Position numbers and translations under genes: made by a program. A DNA stretch of 64,000 nt from Curvularia sp. ZM96 (Eukaryota > Ascomycota > Dothideomycetes > Pleosporales > Pleosporaceae), in assembly GCA_022457065.1 (NCBI GenBank), contig JAJGBQ010000005.1, forward strand, positions 2,480,001 through 2,544,000. The letters are read 5' to 3'. Of this stretch, positions 55,235 through 64,000 are shown piece after piece. Position 1 is the first letter of the stretch, and every line of letters begins with the position of its first letter. The notes beneath the pieces were generated by a model, which was given only the letters and a program-made list of their open reading frames with translations, did not search any database and was not told the DNA's origin.

Positions 55235-56426
55235 TCAATCCTGCTCTTGTTCTTCGTCCTGCTCTTGCTCCTCTTTAGTCTCGTCTTTTCTGTCTTCATC
55301 TTCTGTCGGGGCAGCGACTGGAAACGAAAGATGCTTCCAATCCTCGATCTGAAGTACGTTAGCGCGCACAAGGGACAAAGAGACTTCGTACAGACCTCCT
55401 CGGTTATACTCTTCATGCGGTCTCGGATGCTGTCTACAGCATAGCTACCCAGAATCAATCGCAACGGAGGGTAGCTGCAATGACCCAGTTGCCACACTAG
55501 TTCAGCACTTTTTACAGCACTCACCGGCTGCCTGTCATTCAACCACTGCACCATGCGTCGCGCGTGTTGTGCGGGACTGGTTAGGCCAGCATACGGCTCG
55601 CTTGGGTTTGGTTTTACAAAAAAGTGGCCGTACCGCTTCGGTCTAGGGGGTCCCTCTCCAGGAGCGGGAGGAGAGATATAGTTTGGGGGAAACATGTTGT
55701 CATCTGGCTCGTCCAGTCGAACATGGCCAGGTTCAACCAAGGTAGCTTTGATGTTGAAAATGTCCACTTCGTACAACATGGATTCTATCAGGCCCTCGAC
55801 AGCGTACTTTGTCGCGCAATACGGGCCAAGTCCGGGTACACCAAGAGCTCCAGCTGTGGAAGAGAATATAAGATAGCGCCCAGAGTTTTGAGCGCGGAAG
55901 TAGGGAAGCGACAGCTGGATGATATGAAGTGTACCAAGAAAGTTGGTGGTAAATTGGTTACGCAGGTCGTAATCGTCCTGGTCTTCGCATGCTGCTATAA
56001 CGCCATATCCGGTGCTGTTCGCTATAACGTCCACCTGCCCCCAGTGTTCGACGCTCTTCTTGATCACCCAGTCCACCGTATCTCGTACTCTGACGTCGCA
56101 AAGCAGGCCCAAACAGTTCCTATTCTGCCACTTGTCCATTTGTTCTGGTGTGGTTTCTTGGGTCCATCCTACTGCGGTGCATTGGTCGCCGTGTGCGAGT
56201 ATTGCTCGAACTAGGGATCGCCCTATATGGCCGGTTGCGCCAAAGACCTATGGACGAGCGTCAGCTATCGAGTACGTTCGCAAACGGACGCGCATCTTAC
56301 AATCCATACTGCCCGTTTTGGAGGGTTACTTTCGGACGGCGGCTCGCAAGTCGCAGGCAGCGTGAGATTAGCACTGTGAATGACTCCGCCTGGAGAGAGG
56401 CTCTGGCTCAGCGTGTCGAAGTCCAT
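55235..56426 (-). CDS. Short-chain dehydrogenase/reductase
   Basis: Exons 56426-56301, 56247-55396 and 55348-55235; introns of 53 and 47 nt; 363 aa. Splicing of intron 1 creates the cofactor site KRAVWIVFGATGHIGRSLV (a GxxGxxG-type variant of the classical TGxxxGxG). Further SDR landmarks: CDVRVRDTV, VIANSTGYG (in place of NAG), FSSTAGALGVPG with the catalytic Ser, and YCATKYAVEGL (YxxxK). Intron 2 has a weaker GTCTGT donor but a GCTAAC branch and CAG acceptor; it restores EEIEDWKHLSFP and a Glu/Gln-rich acidic tail in place of a Lys/Arg-rich run-on. The segment RQPVSAVKSAELVWQLGHCSYPPLRLILG is a C-terminal substrate-side helix pair typical of fungal SDRs of this length. The substrate is unknown. 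Confidence 0.88.
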
Positions 56427-57185
56427 ATGGACGTTGAAGAATGCCTGCAATGAGATGGTACCTGAAGCTGTGTCCAAGGTGGGGAGCTTGACCGGCCAAT
56501 CGGAGATGCAACTGCCGCTATCTCCGTGTGCTGCAAGTGAAGGAGATGCCGAGGTGTTTGAGGAAGCTCCCAGGGTAAGTTATCGCGAGAACAAAGTAGA
56601 CTTGTTCGATGTATCTGCCAGCATACAATCGTGTCCGAGGTGACCGTGTCAACCGATCAAGGCATAACGAACCTCCGTTCGTCAATCAGGAAACGGAGAG
56701 CGTCAATGGCCAACTGACTCGGGAACGCCTGCTGTCGATTCATAAAGTTGCTGACGAGGATGAAGAACATGATGAAGATGTCAAGGTGCATAGGTGATGT
56801 TAGAAAGAAGTGGTACGCTAGGAACAGGAAGGCCTGCGTTCGGTATCGGCTCTTGATCGACCGAATGACTCTGGCCGCCTTGATGGCGGCGGCGCGGTTC
56901 GTGGGAGTGCGAAAAGCAACGACCTTGGAAAGAATGGGCATTCTAGGCAAGGCCGAGGTCGAGTTATCGAGGGTGGCAGTCGAAAATCTGGAGACATCAG
57001 GTTACAGTCATGGAGTGTAGACAAGTGGTGGAGAGCAAAGGCCACGCTTATCGATAAGTACCTAGCTCTCCATCTGTGCGGGCTCCAGCTGCACAATTAC
57101 GTCTGAGGGTTCGTCTTCTGTAAACAACCACAAACCACACCCAAAATGGCATTGTTCAGCTGAAAGTAGGGATATCTTCGCGATC
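56427..57185. promoter_or_regulatory. Divergent promoter region, SDR / MMM1
   Basis: A 759-bp head-to-head spacer. Open frames occur on both strands (56609-56797 and 56748-57020 plus; 56657-56950 minus) but overlap each other and have no family resemblance. Confidence 0.5.
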
Positions 57186-58724
57186 ATGGCTCAAGATGTG
57201 CCTACGCCGGTGTCGCTACCGGTTTCACAAAGCGGCTCCTCATCGTACTGTAACTTTCATGCTTCATCAATCGGACCCCCGCTAACATGCTACAGACTCT
57301 CCTTTACCCAGGGATTCCTACTCGGACAGCTCTCTATTGCAATACTTATCTTCTGCTTCATAAAATTCTTCATTTTCGGAGAACCCCCTTCAGCCGATGA
57401 CCGCGCACTACACCTCAATTCGCTACGACGAGCTCGCACACTGGCTCACCAGCAATCCTATAAGCAGCTGCGGGCGCGCGCAAACTCGACATCGCTATCA
57501 TTACGACACAAGCCGTCTCGAAGTATAATACGAAAGGGAGAGGAGAGCATGGGAGGACCTAGTATAGCGACAATACTTGCGAAGACATACTACAATGTAA
57601 AAGGACATCAGCCAGAGAGCTTGGACTGGTTCAACGTGCTCATTGCGCAAACTATCGCTCAGCTTAGAGCTGATGCAAGACAAGACGATGCGATTCTGAC
57701 ATCGCTGACCGAGGTCCTGAACACCGGAAGCAAGCCAGACTGGATTGGGGAAATCAAGGTCACAGAAATAGCGCTGGGCGACGAATTTCCCATCTTCAGC
57801 AACTGCAGAGTCATGCCTGCAGAGGACGGTTTCTGGTACGGGCCAGGGAACACAGGGAATGAAAAAGAGAGACTTCAGGCTCGAATGGACGTAGATTTGA
57901 GCGATGTGATTACCATTGGCGTAGAGACGACACTGAACCTGAACTGGCCGAAACCGAAGTCTGCTGTGCTGCCAGTGGCGCTCGCAGTGAGTATTGTGCG
58001 CTTCTCCGGAACACTCGCAGTGTCCTTCATACCTTCATCCTCACCTGCATCGACCGCCGCTCCAGTGTCATCACCAAAGCCAGATGCCCAGCGAGGCTCT
58101 TCCCCAAGCCGCCCTTCATCTTCTTCGGGTGCACCTCCGCATCGTCCTACAACCCTCGCCTTCACTTTCCTCGATGATTACCGACTGGACCTCTCCGTAC
58201 GCTCACTAGTCGGTTCCCGATCGCGTCTACAAGACGTACCTAAGATAGCCCAACTAATCGAGTCACGCGTGCACGCTTGGTTCGATGAGCGCGCAGTAGA
58301 ACCCCGCTTCCAGCAAATTGTCCTTCCTTCTCTCTGGCCCCGTAAACACAATACAAGAGGAGGAGCAGCTACTAACCCCAACGCCGACTCAGCGCTCGAG
58401 GACGACGAAGAGGACGATGAAATCGCTGTTATGGAAGGAAACGGTTCGGCACCCCCTTCTACATCGTATATCCCCAGTCCGATAGCGGAGAACGTTACCC
58501 TGGAAGAGCGAATCGAAGCGGAGGGCCAGAAACTGCGTGAAGCGGAAATTAGAGCTGGTGTACGCAAGCCAAGTGCATCCGCGGACGGGAGAGAGCACCG
58601 GGCTGACGGTATGCGTTGGAGGGGGGAGCAGAGAGGACGACAGGGCGCGCCCAGTAGACCCAAGTTGCAGAGTAGGACTACGACTGGGATAGCGGCGGGA
58701 ATGCCGGGTGCTTTGCCCCGATGA
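57186..58724 (+). CDS. MMM1: ERMES complex subunit MMM1
   Basis: This is the ER-anchored subunit of the ER-mitochondria encounter structure, needed for phospholipid exchange and mitochondrial shape. Exons 57186-57244 and 57296-58724; 495 aa. The N-terminal luminal segment is followed by one membrane helix (LSIAILIFCFIKFFIFG) and the SMP lipid-binding domain: ESLDWFNVLIAQTIAQLRADA, LGDEFPIFSNCRVMPAEDG, MDVDLSDVITIGVETTLNLNWPKP, LPVALAVSIVRFSGTLAVSF, FTFLDDYRLDLSVRSLVGSRSRLQDVPKIAQLIESRVHAWF and RFQQIVLPSLWPRK. The 51-nt intron (GTACTG, GCTAAC, ACAG) is frame-neutral and stop-free; it was removed because the spliced junction gives the usual SLSFTQGFLLGQLS. Two Ser/Pro-rich or acidic insertions (about residues 275-310 and 390-430) are larger than in yeast. 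Confidence 0.95.
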   Translation: MAQDVPTPVSLPVSQSGSSSYCNFHASSIGPPLTCYRLSFTQGFLLGQLSIAILIFCFIKFFIFGEPPSADDRALHLNSLRRARTLAHQQSYKQLRARANSTSLSLRHKPSRSIIRKGEESMGGPSIATILAKTYYNVKGHQPESLDWFNVLIAQTIAQLRADARQDDAILTSLTEVLNTGSKPDWIGEIKVTEIALGDEFPIFSNCRVMPAEDGFWYGPGNTGNEKERLQARMDVDLSDVITIGVETTLNLNWPKPKSAVLPVALAVSIVRFSGTLAVSFIPSSSPASTAAPVSSPKPDAQRGSSPSRPSSSSGAPPHRPTTLAFTFLDDYRLDLSVRSLVGSRSRLQDVPKIAQLIESRVHAWFDERAVEPRFQQIVLPSLWPRKHNTRGGAATNPNADSALEDDEEDDEIAVMEGNGSAPPSTSYIPSPIAENVTLEERIEAEGQKLREAEIRAGVRKPSASADGREHRADGMRWRGEQRGRQGAPSRPKLQSRTTTGIAAGMPGALPR

Positions 58725-59520
58725 TGATGATGCTGTGTATATGGGAGTTGTTGGTTCCGTTCCAAGTGAACTTTGGGGGATTTGGGATTTGATACGATGA
58801 CACGATGAGATGGATGTAAATGTTGCATTATCAAGCACCCATCGAACAGGAGCAGGGAAGAAGAGAGAGAAAACAAACATCCAAGGCGCATGTTGCTAGC
58901 TTCGAGCAATCGATTGTACTATATATGTTAACGAGTATACCTATCGGTATTGTCTGCATGCTGTTGCAAGACCTGACCTGGTTACATCCACATCAAGTGT
59001 GTTCATGGTCGATGAAGAATGAAAACCACCTCTCTTATGCCATTCACACGTCTCCGTCCTTGCCCTTCATCTATCCACATCGCCCTAACCCCTACCCAAC
59101 TTCACCCCCAGACCTTCCCCTTCCCTCATGGAAATCAGAACAGTGGTCTTTCATGACACCAACCCCCCTTCTCCCTATTCTTTACATCGGAATACCTCAC
59201 CGAAAACTTCAAAACGACAACGACAAAAAAGGCTGACTCGCGGCATGGGTATCCATCGTGTACTTCTCTTTCCCCGCCTTTACTTCGTTTGCTCTTCCTG
59301 TTTCTAATTCCAATCACCAAGAAAAGAAAAAGGGTGTAAGAGTATAAGACGAGGTGAAGAAATGAGCACGCTGCTAATATGAAGGAGGAAAAAGAAAGTG
59401 AGCATATCGTCGTTGCTTACTTAATCTATAGCAAGACCGCCCATAAACTGAACTCCTCAAAGTAGGAGACTGATATCGGATTACAGAGGTGGGGGTGGTT
59501 ATCAGCGGCTGATTGCTTGC
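58725..59520. other. Convergent intergenic region, no gene seen
   Basis: A 796-bp stretch with the 3' regions of MMM1 and of the chromatin-type gene. Polypyrimidine stretches near 59.05-59.2 kb; no gene. Confidence 0.6.
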
Positions 59521-61695
59521 TCATTGAATTGCTAGAACCTCGGCCGTCATAGGAGGTTGGTTTTCTGCTGGCGCTGCCTGGGGCTTGGGCGCTTCTTCGG
59601 GTGCGCCGTACGGTGGAGTTGGCGCAGAGGAGAAATTGCCATCGGGTTTGGGGGCGACTTCTGAGTTCGTGGGGAGTGTTTGGTGTGGGACGGGGTTGAT
59701 GGGCGGTGCATCAGGTTGTTGTGATGGTACGGAGACACCATTGACGGTAGAGGGTACTGCGTCTGGAACCGCGGATGCCGACGATTGGTCGTGAGACATA
59801 TGTTCGGGCTGTGGTGCTTGTGAAGGCGGTGCCTCAGAGGGCTGTGTGGTCTCGGGGGCTATACCATTGGTCATTGTGGTATCAGCATCTTGAGCATCAG
59901 ATCCTGGTTTACGATAGCGGAGGGTAACCATCAGGCTTGGCTCATCACCATCATCTTCCGATTCGTCGGCGTCGGCGTCGTCCTCATCGTCGTCGAGATC
60001 CATCTGATCTGGCTCTTCCTCGTCGTCGTCTCCACCGTCCCAGGATGTGGCATCCTCATCGTCTTCTGAATCCAGCGCTCGGTTCAATGTACGTCCGTTT
60101 GCCATGCCCCTATTCACGGCGCGCCTAGTGCGACCATTGCCAGACTGCGGTTCTTCTGACATGTCTGATCGTACGTAGTCGCCAGTTGCTGGGGATGGGT
60201 GGTCTGCGACCTGTCCACTGTGAAGTTGTTCACCATATAGGCCTGTTGCCCGAGACCGAACTTGACGACCACTAGCGGTGACAGTTGGGCCAGTAGGTGC
60301 AGCAGGAGTGTCTCGACCTGATTGCCGACCAGAACGGCGTACAGAAAGGTTGTCCGAGTCAAAGTCTTCCTCTTCATCAAATGTATATCGTTGGCGTTTG
60401 CCACGGGTACGGCCCTCGTATAGGGAGAAGCCAGGTTCTGGGCGTGTGAAGGCGTCCTTGCGGTGACGGGTGTACTCGCGTCGCTTTCGCTTCTACAATG
60501 ATTTTGTCAACATTAGCTGAATATTGAGTGGATGGATAACTTACAACTTCCGAAGCCTCAAATCGGGGGATAGCATTGAGCATACGCTCACCGAGTGCCT
60601 TTGCTTCTTTGTGCCCATCAACCTCTTCTAATTTCTTTGCCAGCGCTCGCACTTCATCGATGGAGCCGGCAACGCTAATCCACTGTACTTTCTTTAACTT
60701 TGGGTCGGTTTCGCGATAGACACGGAAATGGGTGTCGTTTTGTCCCTCGACAAGGTAGTATCGACGCTTATCGCCATCGCGGCCCCAGGCTTGTACTGAC
60801 AGAGGAATGTTGGTATCCTGTCTGTCCTTGGTAGTCCGTGATTTGTACGCCGTATTGATCATAGTCTTGACCTGTTCGTTCTGGTTGAGACTCCAAAGGC
60901 AAAGTGAATGTAGGAGAGTTATCTAGAGTGATGGTCAGCATGTGGCAGCCAGGTGGGTTGAAAACGGCTCACCCGCTCTTCCGCTGTCATTGTGTTGAAG
61001 CTGCGACCGCCGCTAAGGGGATTGCTGGTCCATTTTGTCGGCCACTGTGATTTTTGGGTTTGTATGGCTTCTTCAAGAGCGCGGCCATAGTGACCTTTCC
61101 TACAGAGCACGCCGACGTCAGCATGCGCACTATGCGATTGGGTATGGAACAAGTCGGCGACTGGAGAAAGAGTATTGAGGGAGGGTATAGGGGTCGGACT
61201 AACTCGACAGGCTTTTTGCGATTGAGGACCAGGCCAAGCAACGCGCACAGTAGACCCTCGACATCGGTCGACGGTGTCTCTTCTGCAACACCTAATTCAA
61301 TATCCTGGGGGCCGACATGAGGGGAACCGCGCGGGAAAGCCTCGTTGAAGCGCGATCGAAACATGACAATGAACTGCGACATGGTATTAGTTGGGCCTTG
61401 GTAGAGAAATTGTTCGCGATTGTGACGCAACGCCGCGCGTCCGGACGCGACGGACGCGTCCCATACGTACAGCGATGTCTGGATTATCTTCCGGAACAGG
61501 CTCATGGGGTGGAGAGGGTTCCCTCTTCTTCGGGGGCGGAGAGGGCGAGCGATGTTTGAAGAAGGTCAAGATGGTGCCGTTCTTCTTCCTCTTTTTCTGG
61601 GCAGAAGGCTTTGCCGTCGCCGCCTCTAGAACTTGGGCATCCATTTCATCGTCGGTCGGGGGCGCAGAAGACAGGGAAGAGTCCGAGTCGGCCAT
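59521..61695 (-). CDS. Probable chromatin-associated protein (DDT/WHIM-like)
   Basis: Five exons: 61695-61471, 61373-61204, 61099-60973, 60922-60545 and 60492-59521; introns of 97, 104, 50 and 52 nt; all phases agree; 623 aa. The N-terminus is Ser/Lys-rich (KKRKKNGTILTFFKHRSPSPPPKKREPSPPHE). Residues about 75-220 form an alpha-helical block: FIVMFRSRFNEAFPRGSPHVGPQDIE, VEGLLCALLGLVLNRKKPVEKGHYGRALEEA, QWPTKWTSNPLSGGRSFNTMTAEER, ITLLHSLCLWSLNQNEQV. This resembles a DDT-like helical bundle followed by a WHIM-like motif, as in accessory subunits of ISWI/RSF-type remodellers. A second conserved block is QAWGRDGDKRRYYLVEGQNDTHFRVYRE. The C-terminal half is basic, then very acidic (Asp/Glu runs), then Pro/Ala/Gln-rich. 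The family is a fungal conserved protein; the remodelling role is inference. Confidence 0.85.
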
Positions 61696-63953
61696 GGTTG
61701 CTGAGGGTTGCGGTTGGTGTTGTTGGTGATGGTGGTGGTAGCTGCGGCTGCGGCTGCGGGATGAGGAGAGGAACTGCGAATAGAACACGGTTAGGGACGC
61801 ATGAGGTAATGCTAATCCACTAGCACCAAGGATCGACTAAATAAATCTTCGTAATTGGGGTAATCAAGATGATTGCAAAATTCACGTAGAGACGCTTTGT
61901 TTGATGCAAAAAGGTCAGGAGGAAAGAGAAAGACGCCGCACCTTTCCCAAAGTAAATGTCTCCATTGCAGATGCGTCATTGACCTATGTAAAGTTCCTTT
62001 GGTAATGTGGCGCTCGATTTTGGTTCTCATTTTTTCAGTTTTGGGTAAAACAGGGTATCTAACTCCCACGTCCGCGTCGTCGCTTCAGCATTCATCCTCA
62101 CCACACCCATTCCGGCCATGCATTCTCTGATACTGGCACGCCTGCCTGTTTATGCTTGTCGGAGCGACCACTGTCACCTTTGCGTCCCTCGAGCTCTCGT
62201 AGATACAATCGTACTAGTATGGCATCAAAGGCACTGAAGACAATATTGGACATTCGAAGTTTCGATATAAAAAAAAGACGGCGAGCCGACCGCGTTGGTG
62301 ATCATGAATGCTAGTTACTATTTTGGTGATGCGTGTGATGCCATGACACATGTCGGTGGTTCCGCTGCCGCATACGGCCATGGCATAAGATCCATAGGAA
62401 ATCCACAGGGCGTCCATTACACAGGCCATACAGGCGCGTCGCCCACGCCAAAGCCACAGGGCATTGTGCGCAATATCTTGTCACAGCTTGGTACTTGTTC
62501 GTAGTGTCCGGGCCTGGTGTTCACAACTCCATCTCTTTCTTAAGTGGCTGAATCAATCAAATGATACAGGATAATGCAGAGCTGGGTCAATAAGTTAATA
62601 TAGCGATTCGGATAGCGTCCCAGATAGTAGGAAAGGTGTCGGCCATGGTGGCAGGCGCGGGAATATGCATCGTGGTTGAGGATAATGTATGATTAGCATG
62701 CGAAGTCGTGGATCTGCAGCGCTTCGCCTTAGGCTCCTGCGTCACGAACCTGTCGGGCAGGGCGATGTGAAGATGCGGTTGGGATATTGTAGACCTGCCT
62801 GGAGAAAAAACAGGTGGTTGAGGTTGGGAAATTCAGATGGCGCTTGCAGAGTCACGTGCACCAACCACACTGCAGCAGGTACGCATCCGTGCCAACCATA
62901 TGTGAAGCATCCCCTTGGGATCTGATTGGCTGTGTAAGACAAGCTTAGTGAAGTGCAGAATCAATGATCAAGGCCAGCTTGCTGGCGCCATGCTTGCCTC
63001 GCGACAAAGGCGGTGCAGACGACGTCATTATGGCGATTTCTGCAGGGTAGGGAAGGAAGAGCGGTAGAGGACCGGTTGAAGCGAAGATGACGCAGCAACT
63101 TGACAGTGACAGTGACAGTGGCCACGACCATGGCAGTGTCTTGTGCAGCGGGAGGACGGTTCAAGATAGGAAGGCGATAGTGGAGGCGACGGCGCATGGA
63201 TGCGTGTTGGAGCGTCTGGACGGCGCACTAGGAGGGCCAACACAAGCTTCCCACGCCCCGTTGGAGTGCCATGGCGCTTGCGAGGAGCAATGGCAGGGCG
63301 AGCTGGGCGGCGTCGGGGTGGTATAGGCGGCGGCGACAGGGCCGAAGGGGCGGCTAGAGGGCGTGGGTGTGTTGTGTGTTGAGCGACTGAAACCCAGCAC
63401 GGGGCGATGAGACAATGGCGAGCGTGTGGTTGTGAGTGCTGCGCTGGGCCCACCCAGCATGGCCTAGCTTGGTGGCGCCCACGATCCCCGCAGTGCCTGG
63501 CCTGGCCATGCGTGCGTGTGTGAAGAGAAGCGCTGCACGCTACGCTATTCCACGCTGCCTCCGCCCATGGGCCCTTGGTCCTGGGCTTTGGCTCCTGAGG
63601 CGGCCCGTTGGCCGGCGGAGGGAATTGGGCCTATAATTATGTATATTGAACACGCGTTGGCCCGCCTTCACCATACTACGGCCACGCCGCCGCCCACAAT
63701 TACGAAACCCCTCCCTCCGCTCCCTCCCTCGCTCTCTCGTATCTTGACTCCTGCACACAACCATTCCCCCAATCGCTTGGGTTTCGCTCGAGATTGATCG
63801 TCTTGCCTATCCTGGTTCCGTCTTGCGTGCACGCGCAATCCGCATCCCTGCACACGGCCCAGCACTTGCTCTCACCACCCACCGCCTCCCCACCTCCATC
63901 TTTCTACTCATTCCCTCCACGCTGGCCTCTTCTGCACTCCTCAAGGCGCAATC
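61696..63953. promoter_or_regulatory. Divergent region between chromatin-type gene and BAR gene
   Basis: About 2.3 kb between two divergent genes. Small overlapping frames on both strands (for instance in 63.0-63.5 kb) look compositional. CT-rich stretches precede the ATG at 63954, as is common in fungal leaders. No RNA gene was recognised. Confidence 0.5.
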
Positions 63954-64000
63954 ATGAACATCAACAAGAAATTCGATCGCCTGAAGCAATGGACAAACGA
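63954..64000 (+). CDS. N-terminus of a probable BAR-domain protein (partial)
   Basis: ATG at 63954 is followed by 15 open codons running off the window, reading MNINKKFDRLKQWTN. This short start resembles fungal BAR-domain proteins that begin with a basic amphipathic helix just before the BAR fold. Only the first helix is visible, so the identification is tentative. Confidence 0.5.
   Translation, partial: MNINKKFDRLKQWTN

Noticed and set aside
56609..57020. Small frames on both strands upstream of MMM1
   Set aside because: They are mutually overlapping, without domains, and lie in the divergent promoter region.
1..64000. CRISPR array, bacterial operon or prophage content
   Set aside because: No regularly spaced repeats, no Shine-Dalgarno-led operons; introns, an intron-containing tRNA and eukaryotic protein families show that this is fungal nuclear DNA.

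Overview
The window looks like nuclear DNA of a filamentous ascomycete (Pezizomycotina), most likely a Dothideomycete of the Pleosporales type. The evidence is short GT-AG introns (mostly 47-104 nt) with CTAAC/CTGAC-like branch sites, fungus-specific families (Zn2Cys6 regulator, 2EXR proteins, LysM/WSC secreted protein, LaeA-like methyltransferase, MMM1) and a pogo/Fot-type transposon whose stop codons look like repeat-induced point mutation. The species assignment is inference. Exon boundaries below were worked out by hand from splice sites and checked for reading-frame consistency.

Layout. 0-7 kb: the 3' end of an unidentified gene, then a Zn2Cys6 transcription factor divergent from an aldehyde dehydrogenase. 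8-14 kb: a fungal protein of unknown function, a PAF-acetylhydrolase-type lipase and a histidyl-tRNA synthetase. 16-18.6 kb: a CRIB-domain (Cdc42/Rac effector-like) protein. 18.6-28.5 kb: a long tract without convincing genes that holds a complete but inactivated pogo-like transposon (26187-28014, 45-bp terminal inverted repeats, TA on both sides). 28.5-31 kb: a divergent pair, complex I B12/NDUFB3-type subunit and the CAF1/POP2 deadenylase. 32-36 kb: a tandem pair of 2EXR proteins duplicated together with upstream DNA, then a secreted LysM/WSC-type protein. 37-41 kb: RPF1 (Brix family, ribosome assembly) divergent from glycyl-tRNA synthetase, which seems to encode mitochondrial and cytosolic forms from two starts. 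42.7-47 kb: LaeA-like methyltransferase, short-chain dehydrogenase and PAP2-type lipid phosphatase, all on the plus strand.

47-53.4 kb is the most interesting part: a 1269-residue intracellular protein joining N-terminal TPR-like helices, a long disordered middle and a C-terminal subtilisin-like (S8) protease with an intact catalytic triad; divergent from it, a small single-pass membrane protein; and then a 284-residue protein whose layout resembles fungal gasdermin-like pore formers. Protease plus gasdermin neighbours are an established fungal regulated-cell-death arrangement, so this is proposed as a candidate programmed-death module.

54.5 kb: an intron-containing tRNA-Gly(GCC) followed by a 3'-half copy split by a 50-nt GT...AG insertion. 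55-64 kb: a second SDR, the ERMES subunit MMM1, a probable chromatin-associated protein and the first codons of a probable BAR-domain protein cut by the window edge. Most of the rest is ordinary housekeeping content: translation (HisRS, GlyRS, tRNA), ribosome biogenesis (RPF1), mRNA decay (CAF1), respiration (NDUFB3-like) and ER-mitochondria tethering (MMM1).
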